DNA from: Salminus brasiliensis
Taxonomy: Eukaryota > Chordata > Actinopteri > Characiformes > Bryconidae
Length of the DNA: 64,000 nt
Assembly (NCBI RefSeq): GCF_030463535.1
Contig: NC_132880.1
Span: forward strand, 40,243,842 to 40,307,841
Direction: 5' to 3'
Positions 49,401-56,765 of the stretch are shown piece after piece. Under the pieces are notes generated by a model that worked only from the letters and a program-made list of their open reading frames with translations, was not told the origin of the DNA and did no database searches. How positions within the stretch are numbered: the stretch's first letter is position 1; each line of letters opens with the position of its first letter. Made by a program: the position numbers and the translations under genes.

Positions 49401-51360
49401 AAATGTTGTTGTTGACGTACTCAGGAGAAGGCATGAGGCAGGCGTGTGCTGCTTCCCGGCGCTCGCATCCTTCCTCCTTCTCAGGTTGGCATGCGGGGAA
49501 TTCCACCTCATCCGAAGCAGTGCTAGCTTGCTCCTCCTGGAATGTTGGCGTCTTTCATCGGCTGAAAGGTTTTGTTCGTCGGGGGCTTTTTATATTTGCA
49601 AACAGAAAGGTCAAGGGCACTCAAAGGGTGTAGATATTATCATTAGCGGCGTTCCGTTGCAATGTCTGTTAGCACTTCATTTGAAGGCTTCCTACTTTAG
49701 GACTTTATAACCCATGCATAAGCACTGAATAACAAATAATGCTAAACAAGCGTAAAGCAATACTGGAGTTATGAACGGTTTACACAGATAATCGCACAAT
49801 GATGTGAGATTGAAGTAAATGGCATTGCGTTGCCATTAATACCATTAATAAGCTTATTTTATAGTGCTGTGGTTCTTATTATTTTGAAATGTTATGAATA
49901 GAATCAAACAAAGCCCAAAATTCAGTGATTGTTATAGTGATTGTTTCACGAACAGCTGCTATAAAACACATGGCCAGAAATGTGCTTTACACATCAGTGG
50001 TGCTGCATTATTACTTAAATAATATCAATAATAAGCTCTCATACAGAATCCGCACTCAGCAAACATATGAGTTATCCTGCTTTATCTGTTATGTAGTCAT
50101 AGAAAACACAGGACCGCTTACAATCTGTAGGGAAAAAAGCACTAGTCAATATAGACGTGCATGTGGTGCCATCGCATGATAGATTTAAGCGAGTCTTTCT
50201 TTTTCTCTAGGTCCGATACCGGGTCAGTTGGGTACAAAGGCCCTAAATCAGTTCTGTAAATTTCTTCTGTAAATTTCAGAAAATACAATATAGCTTACAG
50301 TGCATTTTTATTACTTAATTAAAAGCTCTGGCCACCTTTACATTGTGTGTTGGGATCAATATTTAAATTTTGGGATCAACTTTATTAACTGCCGTTCCCT
50401 TCAAGATTTTGAAACACGAGGTTCTGGTCAGGCAGGGACAACATATATATTTCATCACTGTCACACAAAAAAACTTTACAGAGGAAGGAAATGGAAATTG
50501 TTGTCAAATATTCAATACCATTTCTATTGATCCATTCATCATGAAATATTGACACAATGTAAAGAACAACTGGCAGATTCACATTTTTTGTGACAGCAAC
50601 AATCTACACTATATGGACAAAAGTATTGGGACACCTGCCCATTCTTTGTGTCCATCATTCCAGAGAACGCAGTTCCACTGCTCCACAGCTCAATACCCCA
50701 GTACCCCTCTAGCCCTTTCCTGGCATTAGGAATTCTGCCAATAGGTTCATGGATATCTGCTCCAATGAGTCTTATTCTTATGGCAGTACTTCTCTACAGG
50801 GACAAGACAAGCCGTGTGCGTGTGTATATGTGTGCATTTGAACATCTGTGTCAGCAATGGGAGTAACTTAAAGTAGCTGAATGCTTTTATTAGAGGGATT
50901 ATATGGTGCATTTGTGTCCACAAACATAAAATGGAAACATTTGGATAAATCTTTCATGTACATGGTGAATGTTGTGCTGAAATAACATTGTGCTCGATTG
51001 GTTTAATAATGCCATGTCAGCGGTATTCAAATACTGATACACGGCTTTGACCTTCTTCAGATGGGGAGAAGAAAGAGATTACAGCGGGAGAACACAGAAG
51101 TACTGGGTAAGAAACCTCATGCCCTCTGAAATCATATTTGCCAGTCAATCACGGTCAAACCATGTCTGACAAACACTCCACTGCTCTTCTTGCAGATCGC
51201 TGCCAACTCATGGGGCAAGAACTGGGGAGAGGACGGTTACTTCCGCATCGCACGAGGAGAAAACGAATGCGAGATCGAGGCCTTCGTGATTGGCGTGTGG
51301 GGCAGGGTAACCATGGAGGACATGCACAACCACCATCACCATCACGGAAGACGCAAATAG
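24223..51360 (+). CDS. tinagl1: Tubulointerstitial nephritis antigen-like 1 (spliced, 11 coding exons)
   Basis: Secreted basement-membrane/matricellular glycoprotein of the TINAG family. Joining 24223-24526, 28934-29000, 38082-38174, 38288-38402, 41835-41958, 43176-43326, 43468-43654, 44392-44437, 45943-46066, 51061-51106 and 51196-51360 gives 1422 nt in one open frame, 473 residues, close to the usual ~467. Every junction is AG/GT with matching phase. Residues 1-22 are a signal peptide; 49-93 a somatomedin-B-like domain with ten Cys; 102-139 a VWC-like segment; ~217-455 a papain/cathepsin-like domain. In that domain the nucleophile position is Ser228 (NCAASWAFS), while His398 ([11 protein letters not shown]) and Asn423 (ANSWG) remain, so it is a non-catalytic peptidase homologue as in known TINAG proteins. 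N79 (NRT) and N160 (NYS) are N-glycosylation sequons. The C-terminal GVWGRV.MEDM motif favours TINAGL1 over TINAG. Odd feature: a histidine-rich tail. Confidence 0.95.
25040..25175 (+). repeat. SINE head/tail segment, left arm of an inverted pair
   Basis: gtgcagagtagtggataaca, accacctttctaatggcaga and aattccctggccaggaaatc reappear in reverse complement at 25420-25562, about 80-90% alike by eye. Confidence 0.7.
25420..25562 (-). repeat. SINE segment, right arm of an inverted pair
   Basis: The reverse complement reads ggataagagcgtagtgcaga, then caataccacctttctaatgg and gaattccctggccagaaaat, matching the left arm. Spacer about 245 bp. Confidence 0.7.
25562..25935 (-). repeat. Unclassified interspersed repeat, copy 2
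   Basis: Direct repeat of 22625-23010, 2.9 kb away, ~80% identical by eye with small indels. The short open frames in both copies are repeat products. Confidence 0.65.
27086..27215 (+). repeat. SINE 3' part
   Basis: gcgaattggcttggctaaat, then gtgtgtgagtaaatggtaca and tgtcctgtgatggactggcc form the body of a common fish SINE. Followed at once by the GCAACC minisatellite. Confidence 0.55.
27201..27370. repeat. GCAACC minisatellite
   Basis: Repeats of ccatagcaaccacatagcaa and accatggcaaccacatagca with 11- and 22-base spacing, directly after a SINE body. A similar but looser field lies at 34650-35010. Confidence 0.85.
28088..28275 (+). repeat. SINE copy in tinagl1 intron 2
   Basis: gacagcatagtggataactg head, degenerate B box (aagttcaattgctaaccc), and tail actgctcagaataagaccat...aaaggccttaaatata. 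Confidence 0.6.
28345..28379. repeat. (TTA)n microsatellite
   Basis: Pure tta units, about 11 copies, in tinagl1 intron 2. Confidence 0.95.
28934..29000 (+). CDS. tinagl1: tinagl1 exon 3: start of VWC-like segment
   Basis: 67-nt exon preceded by ttggtttcag and followed by gtaaga. It encodes residues 102-123 ([20 protein letters not shown] and two more), the start of the VWC-like cysteine segment. Its phase (two bases in, two left over) fits both neighbours. A (CA)20 tract begins 20 nt past its 5' splice site. Confidence 0.9.
29021..29060. repeat. (CA)20 microsatellite beside a splice donor
   Basis: Uninterrupted CA dinucleotides on the transcribed-sense strand, starting 20 nt downstream of the exon 3 donor gtaaga. 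Confidence 0.97.
29376..29422. repeat. (CT)n microsatellite
   Basis: About 47 bases of CT with one CG interruption, in tinagl1 intron 3. Confidence 0.95.
29909..29955. repeat. (CT)n microsatellite
   Basis: Second CT run in intron 3, uninterrupted for 46 bases. Confidence 0.95.
30876..31695 (+). pseudogene. Decayed Tc1-like transposon in tinagl1 intron 3
   Basis: The left end ataaagtttgagcacccttg is a typical end of one fish Tc1 family. It is followed by an untranslated leader and transposase parts (near 31060-31170 and 31380-31690) carrying internal deletions, stops and frameshifts. The catalytic core is not intact. Confidence 0.7.
31700..32600. other. tinagl1 intron 3, no exon recognised
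   Basis: Overlapping short ORFs at 32068-32504 have no domain and no matching splice sites. Confidence 0.4.
32619..32692 (+). repeat. 27-bp tandem repeat
   Basis: aagaacctacaatagc occurs three times at a 27-base period, separated by aagaacacagc and aagaaaatagc. Confidence 0.9.
32692..33011 (+). mobile_element. MITE family A, copy 6 (internally deleted)
   Basis: Both ends present (tatggacaaaagtattggga / tgtccacaaacatttggaca) with a ~150-bp deletion between the left end and the tcccaaaagtgttggatt block. It is inserted just after a 27-bp tandem repeat. Confidence 0.8.
33395..33540 (+). repeat. SINE fragment
   Basis: catggggttgcaggttccat and gaacaaggcctttaaccctc are characteristic SINE body words; the ends are not clear. 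Confidence 0.5.
34650..35010. repeat. Degenerate GCAACC repeat field
   Basis: atcatagcaactgcctagca, ccacctagcaaacac, ataccatagcaaccacata and others spread over 360 bp, interrupted by a MITE A fragment. Confidence 0.7.
34895..34955 (+). mobile_element. MITE family A, fragment (copy 11)
   Basis: About 55 bp matching only the right end (cattagcaatgggcgcaact, then aatgcattctttagat), embedded in a GCAACC-rich repeat field. Confidence 0.45.
36084..36480 (+). mobile_element. MITE family A, copy 7
   Basis: Lacks the first ~30 bases of the left terminal repeat and the distal end, but retains the complete middle of the family. Confidence 0.78.
36555..36700 (+). repeat. SINE fragment (same family, opposite orientation)
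   Basis: ctgctgtatcggagctgggg and ccttccaaactggtagaag mirror parts of the family at 6960-7315. Only ~145 bp retained. Confidence 0.4.
37345..37882. mobile_element. Non-autonomous DNA transposon with inverted ends
   Basis: The left end has caatcaaccataacata and the right end tgttatggctgattggtgta, inverted copies of one another. The ~500-bp interior has no coding capacity. It sits 200 bp before tinagl1 exon 4. Confidence 0.6.
38082..38174 (+). CDS. tinagl1: tinagl1 exon 4: end of VWC-like segment
   Basis: 93-nt exon after ctttcctgcag and before gtaaga. It completes the [16 protein letters not shown] cysteine pattern and enters the linker [14 protein letters not shown] (to residue 155). It lies 9.1 kb downstream of exon 3, the longest coding intron, and only 113 bp before exon 5. 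Confidence 0.93.
38288..38402 (+). CDS. tinagl1: tinagl1 exon 5: propeptide-like linker
   Basis: 115-nt exon after cttttcag and before gtgagt. It encodes [20 protein letters not shown] and following residues through SMNEIQ (to residue 193), the conserved propeptide-like stretch before the cathepsin-like domain. It carries the N160 sequon and ends in phase 0. Confidence 0.95.
38486..38740 (+). repeat. tRNA-derived SINE right after tinagl1 exon 5
   Basis: cggcagcagtggcttaggaa head; gttgtgggtttgatacctgg carries a B box (GGTTTGATACC); ggctcttgagtaaggccacc body; a short TG repeat near 38665. Confidence 0.6.
38935..39420 (+). pseudogene. Tc1-like transposase remnant in tinagl1 intron 5
   Basis: Contains DNA of an HTH-to-DDE region (gacttggtcagaacatctcc, gcacaaattgctgaaaatgt, accgaaagcacctacaatgg) of a Tc1 family different from those at 15.3 and 30.9 kb. 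No long frame remains. Confidence 0.6.
40333..40494. mobile_element. Foldback MITE family B, copy 3
   Basis: Begins cacactcttaaaaagaaact and ends tcatgtcatcaagagtgtag, with repeated ggttctt/aagaac motifs inside. Confidence 0.55.
40750..40935 (+). repeat. Interspersed repeat family C
   Basis: tctgcaaaatggcaacttta, aacatcttaactttcaatgg and tttggagcatgtctattggt match the unit at 18.1 kb. Confidence 0.5.
41835..41958 (+). CDS. tinagl1: tinagl1 exon 6: inactive nucleophile region
   Basis: 124-nt exon after aactcatag and before gtgagg, residues 194-235. It contains [20 protein letters not shown]. In active C1 peptidases the residue before the conserved Trp is the catalytic Cys; here it is Ser228, as in the TINAG family, so no thiol-protease activity is expected. 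Confidence 0.95.
42420..42860. repeat. Interspersed repeat in tinagl1 intron 6
   Basis: Blocks such as gtcgggaccccacaggacca and gagcaggtattattattatt, the spaced ctctattagacatgcctacc and caccttgtagacatcaagtc, and agtggagctgatatcatgtg look like a widespread fish repeat I know from other loci. Class uncertain. Confidence 0.5.
42933..42954. repeat. (AC)11 microsatellite
   Basis: Short pure run in tinagl1 intron 6, 220 bp before exon 7. Confidence 0.9.
43176..43326 (+). CDS. tinagl1: tinagl1 exon 7: cathepsin-like domain, left lobe
   Basis: 151-nt exon after catccctccag and before gtgggt, residues 235-285. It contains [25 protein letters not shown] and [19 protein letters not shown], the cathepsin core with the paired cysteines that follow the active-site helix. 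Confidence 0.95.
43468..43654 (+). CDS. tinagl1: tinagl1 exon 8: mid cathepsin-like domain
   Basis: 187-nt exon after gttctcag and before gtaaga, residues 285-347. It begins VVTEDCYPF, then has a Pro/Gln-rich insert, [17 protein letters not shown] and a run ending in PPYRLSSN. The GRGKRQATA stretch is typical of TINAGL1. GC content is higher than in the surrounding introns. Confidence 0.95.
44392..44437 (+). CDS. tinagl1: tinagl1 exon 9 (short)
   Basis: 46-nt exon after ttttcctcacag and before gtatgg. It encodes [15 protein letters not shown] (residues 348-362) plus one base; the NGPV motif before the next beta strand is standard in C1-family domains. Too short to stand out as an ORF; supported by phase and motif. 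Confidence 0.92.
45378..45497 (+). repeat. 60-bp tandem duplication
   Basis: Two units of exactly 60 bases starting tgtcacaatggctacagctt and tgtcacaatagctgcagctt differ at only a few positions. In tinagl1 intron 9, 445 bp before exon 10. Confidence 0.95.
45943..46066 (+). CDS. tinagl1: tinagl1 exon 10: active-site His region
   Basis: 124-nt exon after cccctctttag and before gtaaga, residues 363-404. It has [13 protein letters not shown] and [10 protein letters not shown]. His398 occupies the catalytic-His position and is retained although the nucleophile is lost. A (TA)n tract starts 270 bp after the exon. Confidence 0.95.
46336..46399. repeat. (TA)32 microsatellite
   Basis: 64 bases of pure TA in tinagl1 intron 10; self-complementary, so able to extrude as a cruciform. 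Confidence 0.97.
46633..47090 (-). mobile_element. MITE family A, copy 8
   Basis: Ends tgttatgtccaaatgtttgt and caggtgtcccaatacttttg; inside tinagl1 intron 10 and about 235 bp right of the long (TA)n tract. Confidence 0.8.
47970..48387 (-). mobile_element. MITE family A, copy 9 with TA target site
   Basis: Terminal repeats cactatatgtgcaaatattt and aatatttttgtccatatagtg are inverted copies, and TA lies directly outside each end (47968-47969 and 48388-48389). This is the mark of Tc1/mariner-type insertion and gives the best-defined copy in the window. Confidence 0.85.
48571..48597. repeat. (GT)n microsatellite
   Basis: About 13 GT units in tinagl1 intron 10, preceded by tgttttgtgttttg. Confidence 0.9.
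50290..50600 (+). repeat. Interspersed repeat family C
   Basis: actttacagaggaaggaaat, ccatttctattgatccattc and tcatgaaatattgacacaat belong to the same family; immediately left of MITE A copy 10. Confidence 0.5.
50607..50945 (+). mobile_element. MITE family A, copy 10 (internally deleted)
   Basis: Starts cactatatggacaaaagtat and runs to a degenerate right end near tgtccacaaacataaaatgg. About 115 bp upstream of tinagl1 exon 11. Confidence 0.78.
51061..51106 (+). CDS. tinagl1: tinagl1 exon 11 (short)
   Basis: 46-nt exon after ccttcttcag and before gtaaga. It encodes [15 protein letters not shown], completing GWG (residue 404 on) and ending in phase 0 at residue 419. It follows a repeat-filled 5.0 kb intron. 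Confidence 0.93.
51196..51360 (+). CDS. tinagl1: tinagl1 exon 12: last coding exon with His-rich tail
   Basis: Starts after cttcttgcag and ends with TAG at 51358-51360. It encodes [20 protein letters not shown], the [18 protein letters not shown] end of the cathepsin-like fold, then [15 protein letters not shown]. Asn423 is the third active-site position. The tail has six His in seven residues and a basic GRRK end. Confidence 0.95.
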   Translation: MAANSWGKNWGEDGYFRIARGENECEIEAFVIGVWGRVTMEDMHNHHHHHGRRK

Positions 51361-52055
51361 AGATGCACAGAAGAGTCTGCCTCTGATCCCTGCCCCCTCC
51401 TCCCAGTGAGAGCCGTGTACACCTCATTGCCAACAAACACCAAATACTCAGTCAGGAGAGTGGGGTGTGGTTTCCATCAAAGCCATCAAACGCAGTCCAG
51501 TGATCTTCCTGCAGTATCTATCAAACTAGCTTATCATTGCCAGTGACATGTAAAACTGTAACCTTCTGCAGAGTTTCTGATGCACATGTTACAGATGATG
51601 TATCCATTTCTCCTCTTGTGCTTCTGGAAATGCAATGCAAACTCGAGCAGTTTCACTTTACAGCTTGTACACCAAATGGTAGGCCTTGGTTTCTGGTGGT
51701 GGAAACCTGTCTCCCCAAGTGTTCCCCACTGGCCCTCTGCTGGCCACAGGACTCAATTACAAACCACTCAGGACTTCTCACAGGTCCCAGGTTCTCTTCA
51801 TTACAGTGACCACAGTTCACCTCACCTTAGCCTGAAATGTCCATTTTTAATTGCAAGGATGGCTCTAATTTTTACTGTGTGTTATTTTATTAGATTTTCT
51901 TTCATTTTAGGTTCACAGTTCAGAACAGATTCAGGGGGTTACAGGTGGCCGTCTTACCCCAGTGCAAACACCAACACCTTTCTTGTGTGTAAAGTGTACA
52001 CAACATACATTCCAGCATTGAGGCAAAGATATACACTGGAAAAGGCAACGGACAT

Positions 52056-52089
52056 GGTGGGGGTTGGGGGGAGGGGGAGGGGGGGGGGG
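52056..52089 (+). other. G-quadruplex-type G tract in tinagl1 3' UTR
   Basis: Four or more runs of at least five G separated by T, TT or single A within 34 bases, on the mRNA-sense strand about 70 bases before the AATAAA. This fits the general G3+N1-7 quadruplex pattern. Confidence 0.8.
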
Positions 52090-52159
52090 TGCTGAGTGGA
52101 CTAAGAGGTTGGATTTATGACCAATTATTTATTCTAAAATTCCCTAGAACTGTTTTTAC

Positions 52160-52165
52160 AATAAA
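52160..52165 (+). terminator. Polyadenylation signal AATAAA (tinagl1)
   Basis: AATAAA in tttttacaataaaaatcc, 800 bp past the stop and followed by a GT-rich stretch (ccttgtggttgtg), the usual downstream element. A second AATAAA in ttcaaataaaaac near 52837 could give a longer 3' end. Confidence 0.65.
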
Positions 52166-53668
52166 AATCCTTGTGGTTGTGTATTTTATTCCTGAAAGAT
52201 TGGTTGCATTAGTTTTTATTAAACATTATAGATCCGTTTAGCCCAAGAGCATCAAACCTCTTTTCACCCATGGGACAGGGATAATTATGATTGATTGAGC
52301 ATTCTGCTTCATTAAAATGTCCGTTAAAACCAGCACATAACAGTAAGACTGGAGCAATGAAACACTGTGTGTCCAGCTGTAGTTACACTGCCATAGCACG
52401 GCTGCGTTTCAGTCCAAAACACCTGTAATGCTGAAATTCCAGCTCAGGCCTCACTGTTGTTGTAGTGACATTCAGTGGTTTCAAAGGAATCTTACACTTT
52501 TTATGAAATAGGGGGGTTCTTTTAACCAGCAACATCACGAAAATAGGTTGTAAGATCAAGTATGCCTTCTAGTCAAGAGTTTAGACGTGTACTGTTTGGA
52601 TGAAGGCCCTAATCGTTCCTTTGTTAAACAAGGCAAGGAATAAAATCCAGTGAAACATAAGCAGAGTGGGATTTCCATGGACAATACTGACCAATTAATG
52701 ATAGACTTACCAATTCTGGAATACACACAACTCTCTCTTAATAGTCTTTTATTATGTAAACTAACAATGTGCATAGTCAAGGTCACCTTACTTACTCTGT
52801 ATTTTACTTTTAACCTATTCTGAGTATTTTATTTCAAATAAAAACATTGTAAAACAGCAGCGATGCGAATGCTACTATGGGTGAAAAGAGAACAGAACAA
52901 AACCACTGAGTATTGGGATTTAGGATTGTAGAGGATCTTATTTTTATTTTGTATTTTTAGGATTTATTAGAGATGAATTATTTTTTCTACATTACAAGCA
53001 GGACCTCATCACTGCTGGAAATCATCAAACCATTCCATCGAACCACAAAATGATGCAGATGTTGCACAAGACACTTTTGTTTCTGCCCATCAGGCCCTGA
53101 ATTGAGACAATTTCCCCAGTATTTTCCCACTACAGGAAAAAAAATCGGATTTCTGTTCAGTCATATTTAACCATATATGGGGAAAGCGTGTGGTCGGTTT
53201 CAGAGCATTACATTAAGCTTGCGTGTCGGCCTTTCACTGTATATCATGCTCAGTTGTATTATTATCATCAAAGTCCAGACCCACACACAGGCCGAGGCCG
53301 TTCACAGCAGCACATTTGGATAAGCACAAAAGGCCGCCGGAAGCTGCACAGAGCAAACACAGCTGCTGACTTTTAACATGGCATCATTACTGCTGAATCA
53401 CTCCCAATAATCGACCCCAGGTGGTCACGTGACGGGCATAGGCTTGAAGTAACCTGTGGGTGCAGGGCTTTGTTAATCTGTTCTGAATACCTGTGATAAA
53501 TCTTCCTGTCTGGTGTGTCACTAGTCTGCTGAGCAACCCTGACAGACCCTCTGCTACTGAACAACATTCCCCTATTTATTTCTGATGTGTCGTGACCATC
53601 ATAAGCTACGTTCACTGTTAACGGACATAAACTTGACATTTTGGCCCTAGCCTGATCTTAAAGCTGTG

Positions 53669-54097
53669 ATGGACTTCTCTATCCATCTACGAACTATATA
53701 TCCAGCCAGAATCCATTTACCCACCCAGATAAACAACCACCTCCAAAGCCTGCTCCAGCAGAGCGAGCACGGAGAGACTGAACCCAAGTCATGCAGAGGA
53801 AATGTATGGGGGATTATGCTCTTTGGAGTTTCTCTTAAGGCTCCTGTATGGAAAAATCTGGTCTCGATCCAGTTTGAAGCGTGTGCTCCAAATCTCTGTG
53901 TTTATTTAAGAGCAAAGTTCGTGAATGATGTTCTCCTGGTCTTTTGTGCAATGTGTGTGATCTTGCTGTCTCTTGTATTGTATGTATGCAATGCAAACCA
54001 CCGTAGTGTTCACTTGTGTGCTGCAATAAAATCTAAACCCAACAGTGGCTCATTCAGATATACAACACGCCAACCTGTAACTTTTGTATTCAAATAA
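53669..54097 (+). CDS. Unrecognised 142-codon ORF ahead of AATAAA signals
   Basis: Open from ATG at 53669 to a stop at 54095-54097, followed directly by aataaataaattg; another AATAAA lies inside at about 54024. The product has no known family; near its middle is one hydrophobic stretch (VLLVFCAMCVILLSLVLYVC) that could be a membrane helix. Base composition looks like UTR rather than coding sequence, with no CpG-rich coding bias and no splice partner. It could equally be the end of a long tinagl1 3' UTR or a non-coding RNA. Confidence 0.12.
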   Translation: MDFSIHLRTIYPARIHLPTQINNHLQSLLQQSEHGETEPKSCRGNVWGIMLFGVSLKAPVWKNLVSIQFEACAPNLCVYLRAKFVNDVLLVFCAMCVILLSLVLYVCNANHRSVHLCAAIKSKPNSGSFRYTTRQPVTFVFK

Positions 54098-54542
54098 ATA
54101 AATTGACACATTTGTTTGACTAAATCTTGTATATAAAAACACCAAAGGGAACACAAAGATTATTGCATCAGAAATAAAAAATATTATAGACATAAAGGTT
54201 CGAGCAGATCTCTGCATTGTGAAAAGTTTTTTCAGACCAGTGGGGAAAAGTTACCAACCCCAGAGTTTTGCTCTGGTCCTCATACAGACTGTTAACAGTA
54301 TTCTACTGTTCTGAGCACTGAGGGTTCACACCTCCCATACACATCTGATGGAATTCACTTACATCCAGCATACATTTAGTATAGGCATATATATGCCAAA
54401 TTATTTGAAATAAGCAATTTTCAAATATGGCACATATTTTAGTTATAGATCAATATATACAAACATAACATACAGTATATTGAACAATATGTCATAGGAA
54501 AAGGGTTATATATCATACATATTGCATTACATACATGTACTA

Positions 54543-54565
54543 TGTGTGTGTGTGTGTGTGTGTGT
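54543..54565. repeat. (TG)11 microsatellite
   Basis: Short pure run between tinagl1 and trio, flanked by ATAC-rich sequence. Confidence 0.9.
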
Positions 54566-56765
54566 ATGAAGGAATTGTTAAAATTGACAAACTGTGTGTG
54601 AGAATATAATGAGAATATATGACATGGGCATGCAGTCATACAGGTTCTGTCTGGCATCCTGCAGAACATTTACCCGCACAGATGTTGCCCACTCGAAGGT
54701 GGCCTTTGGAATGCATAAATGCAATAACTCCTTTTCACCAATCATTCACATCTGGTTTGCAAGGCAACTAATTATTTTGTCTAAGCCAAACTCTTTATGC
54801 TATACATGACCATACAGAACCCATTTCTGTAACTGCTTAGTCACTCACCATTAATACATAGCATTATTGCTATAGACCTGCTTAATTACAGCAGTAAGGG
54901 CTAAAACAGTGGGTTTGATGCTACACTGGTGCTGAATGCAAGCTGAAGGTGATCCAAGGGTGCTATGGAAAAGTATGTGGGTGTCTAAGAACACTTTCCA
55001 AAGGGCTTGTTGTCGTAGCAGGCTCAGACGTAGTGGCGCTGTTTTACTCCGATGAACTGAAAGTGGTAAGCATTCACTGAATGAGACGCAATAAATAATA
55101 CACAGGCAAGGACCTGTCCAACTTAACAGCGTTGGGGGACATAAAAAATAATCATCACAGGGTTCAAAACGTTTGAATACTGAGGTAGATTAGGTGATTC
55201 CTGCCCTCTGATTGGCCACCTGAATCCTGTAATCTGACATGCTTCTTTTACATGCCCTGGCTGTAAAATCTAACTGCACTTCCTAATGAAATATTAGCGG
55301 TGTAACTTTGAGGTTAGTTAAGCTGATTAAGTCGAACAAACTTGAAAATGAAGATTAGAGAGACACTCAATCCATTGAGTTACAGACTGCAGTGAACTGT
55401 TGACAAAAGCAAGATAACGGGGGCTTGAGGATCAGGGTGGAGGCTCATATTAAAGATGCCTATTGCATACACATCTTCTATTACAGTTACTACAAATATT
55501 AGATCATGCATTAGTTTAATAACTTTCCACATTAAGAGCCACAGCATCAGTAATAAAGAGCCACAGCTTAAGTCTGAAAAACTGGAGAGCTTATGGTTGT
55601 TTATTAGTTTATGATCACCACCTGTGAACTAGAACTGCAGCCATTATGGATTTTGAAACCCGTCTACAGTCAACATTATCATTACTGAAGTGCAGAATGA
55701 GCACAGTAGTCTACGGAACGTTCTGTATGTTTAATTTCAAAAGAACTGATGGCAAAACTGAAAATATTTACAGCACATATTGCGTAAACACTTATGGTCT
55801 CTGTACAAAGAAATATACATGCAAAAGTATAAAATAACTGAAATCAAAGTTTAAAATGATCGTACATACATTAAAATACAATGGAATCGGAACTAAAAGA
55901 TCAATTTAATAAAACATTTAAACGCATCCAGTCCGACTTTCATGACTCAACGGCATCTGTACAACTTTACAACGCAAATAAATTAGAAGACATGATATGT
56001 GACTATACAGATGAATCCACCATGTTCCTTCCTACCGGAAAGATGCTCCGTCCACCACTCACACATTCTACTGAGTTTCACAATCTGAACGCTAGAGTCG
56101 AATAAGGTGATGCTTTCTAAGCGTACGAGTGGAGGGTAACTGTAGGCTACGGACCGACGGACAGCTGCAAAAGAAAAAACTCTCTTCAGTGCGAATTGTT
56201 TACTTTGTCAAATTGTCTGGAAATTCGTCTAGCCAATGTGTCACCAAAAACCGTCCAAGGACCAATGACTCATGATCAACATCTGTATAAAAACTATCTA
56301 TATGGTGAAATCTTCTATAAATATCATAATTTAAAGGCTTCACATTTATGTCAAGGAAATCTTTGTAGTCATTGCAAGAAAATGTGTCAACTGACCAAGA
56401 TTGACCGATAAAGTTTGGACTTTGCGATGGGAGAAAGGTCGTGGAAGCAACCAAATAATGTGCAGAAAAAAGGAAGCTTCAAATGAAACAAAAATAAAGC
56501 TATGGTAAACATGTAAACAATCTGTCACGGCTTTAAAACGCATAATTTAAAATCTTGAAATATGGAGGAAAAAAAAAAAAAAGTCTCATAAAGCTTGGAG
56601 AGCTTTGGTATACCAACAACGACATCAACAAAAAACAAAAAGTGACACGAACGTATAAGTGCCATGTAGACGATGACCCTGCCGTAGGACAGGGGAAATA
56701 ATACTCAACTAAGGATAAAGGTCCAAGTTAAATAAACGCAGTTAACAGCAGAACTTGCAGTACCA

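Larger units (their letters stand above)
51361..52185 (+). other. tinagl1: tinagl1 3' UTR
   Basis: Runs from the stop codon to about 20 bases past the first AATAAA. It includes an AT-rich middle part and a G-tract at 52056-52089. The short ORFs within it show no recognisable domain. Confidence 0.7.
52190..56765. other. Intergenic region between convergent tinagl1 and trio
   Basis: Apart from the unrecognised ORF at 53.7-54.1 kb and a TG run, it is AT-rich with several AATAAA/TTTATT words on both strands, so long alternative 3' ends of either gene could reach into it. Confidence 0.4.

Noticed and set aside
24223..51360. An active cathepsin B/L-type cysteine protease.
   Set aside because: The nucleophile is Ser, and the N-terminal somatomedin-B-like and VWC-like regions identify the non-catalytic TINAG family.
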